A stretch of 7,835 bases of DNA from assembly GCA_945787435.1 (NCBI GenBank), contig CALZHX010000166.1, forward strand, positions 1 to 7,835. Direction: 5' to 3'. Origin of the DNA: an uncultured Woeseiaceae bacterium. Lineage in GTDB: Bacteria > Pseudomonadota > Gammaproteobacteria > Steroidobacterales > Woeseiaceae. Positions 1 to 5,171 of the stretch are shown here, piece after piece. The stretch's first letter is position 1, and every line of letters starts with the position of its first letter. The notes beneath the pieces are model-generated. The model made no database searches and was not told the DNA's origin. It saw nothing but the letters and a program-made list of their open reading frames with translations. The position numbers and the translations under genes are program-made.

Positions 1-15
1 AGAAAGCGTCATAAA

Positions 16-21
16 TATAAT
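16..21 (+). promoter_or_regulatory. Candidate -10 box for the small exported protein
   Basis: A perfect TATAAT lies in an AT-rich stretch 25 bases before the start codon. The matching -35 box would fall before the first base of the window, so only half of the promoter can be judged. Transcription would begin near base 28, giving a very short leader with a G-run (GGGGG, 35-39) as the only Shine-Dalgarno-like element. Confidence 0.4.
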
Positions 22-46
22 AATTAACAGTTTTGGGGGTTCATCA

Positions 47-610
47 ATGACAGTAATATCAAGAGTACGATTCCTGATTTCTTCCGCACTAGCGTTAACC
101 GTCTGTCTTTCTTTCGTCTCAGTAGCTGTAGCTGAGGAACAAGAATCAAAAGACGCCAAGATTGCACGTGCCATGTCAGCAGCACCGAACAGCATCTCTG
201 CAGACGCCACGATCATGGACGTCGACGGAACGATCCTGCGTGAAGGATCAAACGGCTGGACCTGCATTCCTGGCGTAGGCCTTATCCCTGGAGACAAGCA
301 CCCCATGTGTAACGATGCGGTGTGGATGGCGTGGATGAAGGCAGCCGGAGAAGGAGCAGCTTTCACAACTGATGTAGTGGGCTATTCGTATATGTTGCAG
401 GGCGATGCCATGGTCAACAATGACGACCCCGCCGCAACTGACCAGAGCGAAGGTACCTGGGTGCAGGAAGGACCGCACCTGATGTTACTGCTGCCATGCG
501 GCATGTTAGATGGTGTAAATCGTGACCCGAACGCCGGCGGCCCCTACGTCATGTGGGGTGATACACCGTTAATTCACGTCATGGTTCCGGTCGGTGAACG
601 CTTCGAGTAA
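47..610 (+). CDS. Small exported protein of unknown function
   Basis: The product is 187 residues long. Residues 1-29 form a Sec-type signal peptide: R6 and R8, a hydrophobic core of about residues 9-28, and a probable AVA|EE cleavage after A29. The mature part of about 158 residues is therefore probably periplasmic or secreted. It has three cysteines: C73 in a GWTC motif, C88 in DKHPMCND, and C151 in LPCG. C73 and C88 sit 15 residues apart and could form a disulfide. Glycine- and proline-rich segments near the C-terminus (GGPYVMWGDTPLIHVMVPVG, about 164-183) look like the conserved core. I associate this layout (GWTC, PMC, GPYVMW, HVMVPV) with uncharacterised exported proteins of environmental bacteria, but I can name no function. 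The start has only a G-run (35-39) as ribosome binding site. The gene stands alone and ends just before a terminator. The reading frame and export are fairly sure; the role is unknown. Confidence 0.85.
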   Translation: MTVISRVRFLISSALALTVCLSFVSVAVAEEQESKDAKIARAMSAAPNSISADATIMDVDGTILREGSNGWTCIPGVGLIPGDKHPMCNDAVWMAWMKAAGEGAAFTTDVVGYSYMLQGDAMVNNDDPAATDQSEGTWVQEGPHLMLLLPCGMLDGVNRDPNAGGPYVMWGDTPLIHVMVPVGERFE

Positions 611-638
611 ATATCGACCGGCCGCTGCATTAAGACGA

Positions 639-666
639 AAGCCCTGCCACCTTGGCGGGGCTTTTT
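639..666 (+). terminator. Intrinsic terminator between convergent genes
   Basis: A ten-pair stem with one G-U pair is formed by AAGCCCTGCC (639-648) and GGCGGGGCTT (654-663) around the loop ACCTT, and five Ts (662-666) overlap and follow it. It lies 28 bases after the stop of the exported protein. It directly abuts the stop codon of the convergent dehydrogenase (667). Read from the minus strand the same hairpin is followed by UUUCGUCUU, so it may also stop the opposing operon. Confidence 0.85.
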
Positions 667-1428
667 CTATCCGGCAACCCCTCCGCCGTCAACGACCAGC
701 GCCTCGCCGGTCACAAATGACGACTCGTCGGATGCCAGGTACAACACGGCGTTTGCGATGTCCTCCGCTGTACCGATGCGACCGAGCGGTCGATCCGCAG
801 CACCGACAGCGTAGTCATCCCATGACATCCCACGCTTTTTGGCATCGTCAGGAAGCATGGGTGTCAACACATCACCCGGACAGACACAGTTCACGCGTAT
901 GCCGTCGGGTCCATGGTCGATCGCCATGGCTTTGGCCATGACGATCAACCCGCCCTTGGCCGCACAGTACGCAGCCGCCTTGTCGCCGCCGAGGATCCCC
1001 CAGCCAGAGCTTGTATGAATGATCGAACCGCTGCCTTGCTCAATCATAGAGGGGAGTACGTACTTCGACATCAGAAAAGCGCCTTTGAGACTTGAATCAA
1101 TAGTCTCGTCCCACTCTTCTTCCGTGCACTCCGGAATGCTCTTCGGATGAAATACTCCGGCATTGTTGAATAGCACGTCGATCTTGCCGAAACGCTCGAG
1201 CGTTTGATCGACGGCGTGACGACAATCATCGGAACTGCGAACGTCCGAACGTATAAAGAGTGCAACGCCACCCTTCGCGACAATGTCCTGAACAACCTGC
1301 TCACCACGCTCAGAGTTACGACCGGTAATAGCGACTGCCGCGCCCTCGCTCGCGAAACGCATGGCCGTGGCGCTACCGATTCCTGAGGTACCACCGGTTA
1401 TCAGCGCTACTTTTCCTCCGAGTCTCAT
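667..1428 (-). CDS. Short-chain dehydrogenase/reductase, probably NADP(H)-dependent
   Basis: This is a 253-residue classical SDR, the usual length for the family. It acts as a cytosolic NAD(P)-dependent oxidoreductase on an alcohol or ketone; the substrate cannot be read from sequence. Visible motifs are the Rossmann glycine motif TGGTSGIG (11-18), D62-V63 at the adenine pocket, NNAG (88-91), catalytic S141, Y154 and K158 in YCAAK, and the cofactor-closing CPGDVLTPM (183-191). After beta-2 the sequence is TGRN (35-38), with Gly where NAD-specific enzymes have Asp, followed by Arg; this favours NADP(H). The position of the fourth catalytic residue, normally Asn in NLxG, reads SLKG (S113). The start ATG overlaps the stop of the upstream dehydrogenase as ATGA, with a GGAG-like site inside that gene's end, so the two are translationally coupled. 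FabG-type reductase is an alternative name, but the sequence is generic. Confidence 0.93.
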   Translation of the reverse strand: MRLGGKVALITGGTSGIGSATAMRFASEGAAVAITGRNSERGEQVVQDIVAKGGVALFIRSDVRSSDDCRHAVDQTLERFGKIDVLFNNAGVFHPKSIPECTEEEWDETIDSSLKGAFLMSKYVLPSMIEQGSGSIIHTSSGWGILGGDKAAAYCAAKGGLIVMAKAMAIDHGPDGIRVNCVCPGDVLTPMLPDDAKKRGMSWDDYAVGAADRPLGRIGTAEDIANAVLYLASDESSFVTGEALVVDGGGVAG

Positions 1429-2189
1429 TCATGACTCCATTGGCTGCACAGCCCGCCCGTGGTCTCTGCACCATCCATGACGTAAACATGGCCGGTGGCA
1501 AACGCAGCATCTTCGGATGCAAGGAAAGCGAAAAGCGCAGCAATCTCTTCAGGTTTCGCGTGTCGTTCCATAGGAATTTTACGATTCACAGCGTCCAGCA
1601 TTTCGTCCGAATATTCCGCATGTTGCATCGGCGTCAGCACATAGCCGGGAGAAATCGCATTCACCCGGACAGTCGGAGCCAACTCAAGTGCCATCGCCTG
1701 GGTCAGCGCAATAACGCCTCCTTTGCTGGCGCTGTAGTCGGCGTAATGGGGGTAACCAATGTTCCCGGCCGTAGAGGCTGTGTTAATGATCACACCCGAA
1801 CCTTTGTCCATCATGTGGCGCGCGGCTGTTTGCGCCATGTTAAATACGCCGGTGAGGTTTACTTTGAGCACGGTGTTCCATTCCTCAGACGTAATGTCGA
1901 GAAAGTCGTGGCGAATGCTGATGCCGGCGTTGTTGATCAGCACGTCGACCGATCCCATACTTTCAATTGCTTCTTGAAACGCAATGCGCACCTGGTCCAT
2001 GTCAGATACGTCAGCGTCAATCACTGCGGCAAGGTCAGGCAACTCCCCGGCAACCCGACTTCGTGCCTCCGCACTACGATCGACAACGCAAACGGCGCAG
2101 CCCTCTTCCAGGAATCGCGCCGCAGTAGCCTGGCCTATGCCGCTCGCCCCGCCCGTTACTACTACGTTCTTACCCTTCAGGCCACGCAT
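1425..2189 (-). CDS. Short-chain dehydrogenase/reductase, probably NAD(H)-dependent
   Basis: From the chosen start this is a 254-residue classical SDR with a complete catalytic tetrad: N111 (NLTG), S139, Y152 and K156 (YSASK). The glycine motif TGGASGIG is at 12-19, D60-V61 and NNAG (86-89) are intact, and SPGYVLTPM follows at 180-188. D37 at the end of beta-2 (VVDRS) indicates NAD(H), unlike its neighbour. The reading frame stays open upstream to 2354, but the start at 2189 is preferred: it gives the normal SDR N-terminus (MRGLKGKNVVVTGG) and is preceded by GGGAGGA (2195-2201) five bases upstream. The longer version would add 55 residues with no SDR counterpart and overlap the preceding gene. 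The tail GGLCSQWSHE after the domain is slightly longer than typical. The pair of SDRs with different cofactor preferences could interconvert an alcohol and ketone in successive steps; that is inference. Confidence 0.94.
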   Translation of the reverse strand: MRGLKGKNVVVTGGASGIGQATAARFLEEGCAVCVVDRSAEARSRVAGELPDLAAVIDADVSDMDQVRIAFQEAIESMGSVDVLINNAGISIRHDFLDITSEEWNTVLKVNLTGVFNMAQTAARHMMDKGSGVIINTASTAGNIGYPHYADYSASKGGVIALTQAMALELAPTVRVNAISPGYVLTPMQHAEYSDEMLDAVNRKIPMERHAKPEEIAALFAFLASEDAAFATGHVYVMDGAETTGGLCSQWSHE

Positions 2190-2194
2190 AGAGT

Positions 2195-2201
2195 TCCTCC
2201 C
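2195..2201 (-). promoter_or_regulatory. Ribosome binding site deciding the SDR start
   Basis: Read on the minus strand this is GGGAGGA, five bases before ATG at 2189. It is the only good site near the 5' end of the open frame, and it places the start inside the frame rather than at the first ATG (2354). Confidence 0.8.
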
Positions 2202-2277
2202 GTTACACACTACCGCTTTCTGACACCTGCCTGGATCAGAACCGGCCGGCACAAACTCTAGCATCTCACAAGTAAGA

Positions 2278-2294
2278 CCCGGAACGTGGCCGGG
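2278..2294 (-). terminator. Weak hairpin after the CBM11-like gene
   Basis: CCCGG and CCGGG arms surround a seven-base loop just after the stop at 2300, read on the minus strand, followed by UCUUACUU. The stem is only five pairs and the U-tract is interrupted. At best it attenuates transcription into the dehydrogenase pair. The 110-base gap here has no convincing promoter of its own, so read-through from upstream is plausible. Confidence 0.2.
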
Positions 2295-2299
2295 AACAG

Positions 2300-3568
2300 T
2301 CAGTGTGAAATTGGTCCTTGTCCCGGTGCTGTAACTTCGGACGACTTGCTCCACAGCCGAAGGTCATCGATGTAATAAGTCCTGGAGCCACCGGTCTTTA
2401 GAGCACCAAAAGCCCACCCGTGAACTTTAACCAGGCCCAGACCGTCTTCGGGCGCGTCGTTACCGACATCCTTACGACCAAGTTCCTCAAACCTGACGGT
2501 AACAAATCGCCATCCGGCAACGTCATCCCGGAACACGTACCTGTAGCGTTCAGCGTCATCGAACGTCGAGCACAAACTTCTGTTGTCAAGAACGTCAATA
2601 TAGAGCTGCGCACCGGTATTGTTGCCATACAGCCACAAGCTGAAACCGTCGGCGGCACTCCAGTCATGCGTGATCCATTGATCGGCCGCCTCGTTCTCGA
2701 CACGGTGCAAAACACCCGCCCAGATAGCGACGTCCAAATCAAGTTGCAGAACGCTGTTGCCAGCAACTTCTCCCGGCCGTGGCGGATGGCTGACCGTCGT
2801 CGAAAGTCGGGCGGAACTCTTGTCATCACCGAAGGTGGAAAAACCAACCGGGATTCCATAGCTGTCGGTACCTGCGGGCAACTCGGATTCAAAATCAAGA
2901 AGAACACCAGCCTGGATCACCGCAGACTCCGTATTCGCAGACCGCGCAACGCACTCCTGACAGTGGCCGATTTGCGCCTTCAGCGCATTCATGGCGATTG
3001 TCGTACTCTTAATGGCAAGTTGCTCCTTGCTTTTGGCAGAATCTCTGGACGTGCGAAGCCTGGCGTCAGAAAACGACTCGTGATGCGAGTTGAGAAGGAA
3101 AGAGAACGCGTTTGCCCCGGCCGAGTCGAGCACGTAAACGTGGATTCCGAATACCTCGGTAACTCCCTTAGTACGCGGCCCAAAGAGGACTTCCAGGACT
3201 AAGATGTAGTCAACGGCATCATCGACGTCTTCAACCTGCTCGCCAATCGCCTGCATGGCATTTTGAAAGAACTCGAATTGCGACTGCCCTGATGGATCCC
3301 CCAGGTAGAACTGAAGTCCTGCCGGTCGGGGGGCCCCAAATCCATTTCGATTCAGGGAGTCTATGGCGAGTGTCTGCGACGCCCTGGAATACCTCGAAAT
3401 ACTGGGAGAACGTATGATGGTCGGAAATACAGCGATCTCGGCAGTAGCGACTTCATTGACGAATGAGACGGCGAGATCGGACTCCGGCCGAAATCCATCG
3501 GCATTTGCAGAGACGCATAGACCAAGAATTGCGACGACAAAGATAATGGATATAGTGCGAAGCTTCAT
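2300..3568 (-). CDS. Exported two-domain protein with a C-terminal CBM11-like carbohydrate-binding domain
   Basis: The product is 422 residues. Residues 1-23 are a signal peptide (K2, R4, hydrophobic core 7-19, SANA|DG cleavage after A23), so it acts outside the cytoplasm. Residues about 24-200 form a mixed alpha/beta domain I cannot name firmly. Its order of strands (DYILVLEVLFGP at 120-131, FGIHVYVLDSAG at 140-151) resembles LpoB/CsgG-type periplasmic lipoprotein domains, but there is no lipobox. A C203-x-x-C206 pair marks the linker. Residues about 221-406 match the CBM11/CIA30-like jelly-roll: LLDFES (223-228), the DWSAADGFSLWLYGNNTG stretch (302-319), YVFRDDVAGWRFVTVRFEEL (344-363), and the closing TYYIDDLRLW (397-406). 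No catalytic domain is seen, so it is probably a binding or scaffold protein for polysaccharide. Start choice is firm: AAGGAGG (3575-3581) lies six bases upstream. A c-di-GMP-I riboswitch precedes it, which ties it to the sessile/motile switch, perhaps matrix or surface polysaccharide. Confidence 0.88.
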   Translation of the reverse strand: MKLRTISIIFVVAILGLCVSANADGFRPESDLAVSFVNEVATAEIAVFPTIIRSPSISRYSRASQTLAIDSLNRNGFGAPRPAGLQFYLGDPSGQSQFEFFQNAMQAIGEQVEDVDDAVDYILVLEVLFGPRTKGVTEVFGIHVYVLDSAGANAFSFLLNSHHESFSDARLRTSRDSAKSKEQLAIKSTTIAMNALKAQIGHCQECVARSANTESAVIQAGVLLDFESELPAGTDSYGIPVGFSTFGDDKSSARLSTTVSHPPRPGEVAGNSVLQLDLDVAIWAGVLHRVENEAADQWITHDWSAADGFSLWLYGNNTGAQLYIDVLDNRSLCSTFDDAERYRYVFRDDVAGWRFVTVRFEELGRKDVGNDAPEDGLGLVKVHGWAFGALKTGGSRTYYIDDLRLWSKSSEVTAPGQGPISH

Positions 3569-3574
3569 GATCGA

Positions 3575-3581
3575 CCTCCTT
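3575..3581 (-). promoter_or_regulatory. Shine-Dalgarno site under likely riboswitch control
   Basis: AAGGAGG on the minus strand lies six bases before the ATG at 3568 and only 14 bases after the 3' end of the riboswitch aptamer. The segment GGAGGUCG (3579 to 3572) is an exact complement of CGACCUCC (3630 to 3623) inside the P2 apical extension of the riboswitch, so it may be hidden in one RNA state. Confidence 0.8.
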
Positions 3582-3595
3582 GCTGTTCCATTGCT

Positions 3596-3699
3596 GGCAG
3601 CCCGGCGATCGTGGGTCCTTCGGGAGGTCGGATTGGCTTCTCGGAGGAAGCGAGGACCCGTGGCTTTGCGTCACCAGCTTTAGCTGGTTGTGCCTTTCT
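3596..3699 (-). promoter_or_regulatory. Cyclic di-GMP-I (GEMM-I) riboswitch
   Basis: Read on the minus strand, the RNA carries the hallmarks of the c-di-GMP class I aptamer in order. A 5' AAAGGCA (3697-3691) can pair through GGCA with the 3' UGCC (3599-3596) as P1. A hairpin ACCAGC-UAAA-GCUGGU (3688-3673) follows. Next is the near-invariant GACGCAAAGCC (3672-3662). P2 is GGGUCC (3659-3654) with GGACCC (3618-3613), and the 3' core is ACGAUCGCCGGGCUGCC (3612-3596). The guanine that selects c-di-GMP (G20 in Vibrio Vc2) aligns with G at 3694 by eye, rather than the A of cGAMP-binding variants. The hairpin loop is UAAA instead of GNRA. A 35-base extension caps P2 (3653-3619). No terminator fits before the gene, so translational control of the CBM11-like protein is most likely; the sign of the response cannot be read. 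Confidence 0.88.
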
Positions 3700-3707
3700 C
3701 AAGTATC

Positions 3708-3737
3708 AGTATCCGCCAATTGGCCAGAACGTGACAA
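3708..3737 (-). promoter_or_regulatory. Candidate sigma70 promoter of the riboswitch-led gene
   Basis: On the minus strand the -35 TTGTCA (3737-3732; five of six consensus) and -10 GATACT (3713-3708; four of six) are separated by 18 bases. Transcription would start about seven bases on, near 3701-3700, exactly where the aptamer begins. That agreement supports both calls. A second GATACT follows immediately in tandem (3707-3702), so the exact -10 is uncertain. Confidence 0.55.
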
Positions 3738-3744
3738 TTCTGGC
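3723..3744. repeat. Operator-like inverted repeat in the divergent promoter region
   Basis: GCCAGAA (3723-3729) and TTCTGGC (3738-3744) are perfect seven-base inverted arms around the eight bases cgtgacaa. The repeat covers the whole -35 box of the minus-strand promoter. A dimeric regulator bound here could repress the minus-strand gene and perhaps touch the divergent gene. No known regulator is recognised, and a partly overlapping CCAATTGG palindrome lies at 3716-3723. Confidence 0.4.
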
Positions 3745-3857
3745 TTATACATAGGCGACGTCCACTGTCACAAACAGCGCTCGTTCGACCCGGCATTTAC
3801 CACATGCGTAGATCTGCGGATGGGAGGACCCGACTCGGGCTAATAAGCTCACATCTC
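3745..3857 (+). other. Leader of the methyltransferase-like gene, no clear signals
   Basis: This is the rest of the 302-base divergent gap. TTATAC (3745-3750) could serve as a -10 for the plus-strand gene, but no good -35 lies at 16-18 bases. A short hairpin CCCG-ACT-CGGG lies near 3828-3839. I see no riboswitch motif on this strand and no convincing small gene. Confidence 0.25.
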
Positions 3858-3870
3858 AAGGAGGCAAAAG

Positions 3871-5034
3871 ATGCCACTGACTTCCCGGGAACGCGTACTG
3901 ACCGCCATCAATCACGAGCAGCCTGATCGTGTTCCTCTGGTCATTGGAGTCAGCAATGCCACCGGCATCAAGATGAAGCCTTATCGGGCCATTAAAAAGA
4001 TCATCGGTGTTCAAGCGCCCGACAACTACATCTACGACTGGCCTGAACTGGGAACCGCCGACATTGACGAGGACACGATGCATCGACTGCACAGTGACGT
4101 CCGTGGCGTACTTGACCTGGAGCCTGAGGCAACAAGAAAGCGAAATCGTGAACGCGACCCGCACAGTGAGTGCATCGATTCCTGGGGTAGCGGGCAGACA
4201 GAGATCGTTCCCGGGGACTGGTTCCCCAGCGTCCACCCTCTTCCGGACGCCCAAACCGTTGAAGACCTCGATTCTTATTTGGGTTGGCCCGATATGACTG
4301 ACCCAACCCGTATCGCCCATGTGCGTGAAACCGCCAAGGAACTCGCTGAAGAGGATCAGTATGCGATCCTGGCAACTCCCTGGCTCCTGTTTCCCTTTGA
4401 GCGAGCAAACGCCATGCAGGGAATGGAGCCATTCCTGATGAATATGGCCAGGAGCCCGGACTTTGCACGCGCCTTGTTGGAAAGAATTGCAGTGCACTGC
4501 AAACAGCTAATGGAACGATTCCTGGAGGAGCTTGGGGATAATGTCGATATCATAAAAATCGGCGATGATTTGGGAACGCAGAATAGTCTGATTATTTCGC
4601 CGAAAATGTATCGCGAGATTCTCAAGCCAATTCATGCCGACTTCATCAGCTTTATCAAGGCCCGGACCAAAGCCAAGGTGCTTTTTCACTCCTGCGGTGA
4701 TGTTGCGCCATTGATCGACGACTTTGTTGAAATTGGTGTCGATATCCTGAACCCCATCCAAACGTCCGGGCGCTGCATGTCCGACCTCCCTTCCCTCAAG
4801 AAACGCTTCGGGAAGAACATAACGTTTTGTGGCGGCATAGATGCGCACCGTATCCTCCCCTTTGGCACTGCAGAAGAGGTCCGCGACGAAGTGCGGAGAG
4901 TCATGCAGATTCTTGGCCCTGGAGGTGGTTGCATGATCAGCGCAGTGCACACGGTGATGAACGACGTGCCGCCTGAGAATGTCCTGGCCATGGTGGATGC
5001 CGTGGAAGAGTTCGGCCACTACCCGCTTAACTGA
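3871..5034 (+). CDS. Uroporphyrinogen decarboxylase-family protein, probable cobamide-dependent methyltransferase (MtaA/CmuA type)
   Basis: The 387-residue product has the URO-D TIM-barrel pattern: N-terminal TSRERVLTAINHEQPDRVP (4-22), IIKIGDDLGTQNS (227-239), VLFHSCGDVAPLI (270-282), DILNPIQ (291-297), FCGGIDAHRILPFGTAEEV (319-337) and the C-terminal PPENVLAM (367-374). H273-x-C275 together with C320 reproduces the His-X-Cys...Cys zinc site that activates the thiol acceptor in MtaA/MtbA methylcobamide:coenzyme M methyltransferases. The arginine-rich N-terminus of true HemE is absent, so haem synthesis is unlikely. The expected role is moving a methyl group between a corrinoid protein and an acceptor; in a bacterium the acceptor could be tetrahydrofolate or a thiol. 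No corrinoid protein gene lies in the window. AAGGAGG (3858-3864), six bases upstream, fixes the start. The gene shares its upstream region with the riboswitch-led gene. Family is sure; substrate is unknown. Confidence 0.9.
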   Translation: MPLTSRERVLTAINHEQPDRVPLVIGVSNATGIKMKPYRAIKKIIGVQAPDNYIYDWPELGTADIDEDTMHRLHSDVRGVLDLEPEATRKRNRERDPHSECIDSWGSGQTEIVPGDWFPSVHPLPDAQTVEDLDSYLGWPDMTDPTRIAHVRETAKELAEEDQYAILATPWLLFPFERANAMQGMEPFLMNMARSPDFARALLERIAVHCKQLMERFLEELGDNVDIIKIGDDLGTQNSLIISPKMYREILKPIHADFISFIKARTKAKVLFHSCGDVAPLIDDFVEIGVDILNPIQTSGRCMSDLPSLKKRFGKNITFCGGIDAHRILPFGTAEEVRDEVRRVMQILGPGGGCMISAVHTVMNDVPPENVLAMVDAVEEFGHYPLN

Positions 5035-5089
5035 GCTTTCACCTAGATTTGGTCGGAATCTACTTATTCGGGTAAGCGCCGGAAATATC

Positions 5090-5095
5090 TATAAT
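5090..5095 (+). promoter_or_regulatory. Candidate -10 box for the 2-oxoacid oxidoreductase genes
   Basis: A perfect TATAAT lies in the 137-base gap after the methyltransferase-like gene. The -35 region 17 bases upstream (around 5064-5072, ttattcggg) is poor, so an activator may be needed. Transcription from here would give a leader of about 70 bases containing the palindrome at 5153-5168. Confidence 0.4.
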
Positions 5096-5152
5096 TCAAG
5101 TCGCTAAATCACTCCTCGTATCAGCACGCATGGACGTAGGCGCGGGCGAGAG

Positions 5153-5168
5153 ATCACCCGTGGGTGAT
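5153..5168. repeat. Perfect palindrome just before the oxidoreductase start
   Basis: ATCACCC and GGGTGAT are exact inverted seven-base arms around GT, ending three bases before the preferred ATG (5172). As DNA it resembles a regulator site. As RNA it would form a six-pair hairpin with a CGUG loop covering the only Shine-Dalgarno-like bases (GGGTGA, 5162-5167). Confidence 0.4.
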
Positions 5169-5171
5169 GCA

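Noticed and set aside
1431..2261. Open frame of 276 codons on the plus strand
   Set aside because: It is antisense to a clear SDR and shows no domain pattern; a shadow of GC-rich coding sequence.
2190..2354. N-terminal extension of the first dehydrogenase to an ATG at 2354
   Set aside because: The extra 55 residues have no SDR counterpart, overlap the preceding gene, and lack a binding site, whereas 2189 has GGGAGGA and a normal SDR N-terminus.
3580..3843. Open frame of 87 codons on the plus strand in the divergent region
   Set aside because: It has no binding site and an unlikely Trp/Ser/Cys-rich composition. It lies over the riboswitch and promoter read from the other strand.
3872..3885. 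GCCACTG-like string suggesting a cobalamin riboswitch before a B12-linked gene
   Set aside because: It lies inside the coding start, and no B12 box or surrounding helices are visible upstream.
5045..5076. Small hairpins after the methyltransferase-like gene
   Set aside because: Stems are only four to five pairs and no T-run follows, so they do not qualify as an intrinsic terminator.
5130..5171. Longer start of the oxidoreductase fusion at 5130
   Set aside because: It has no Shine-Dalgarno site and adds 14 residues not typical of gamma subunits. It remains possible, since the 5172 site is also weak.
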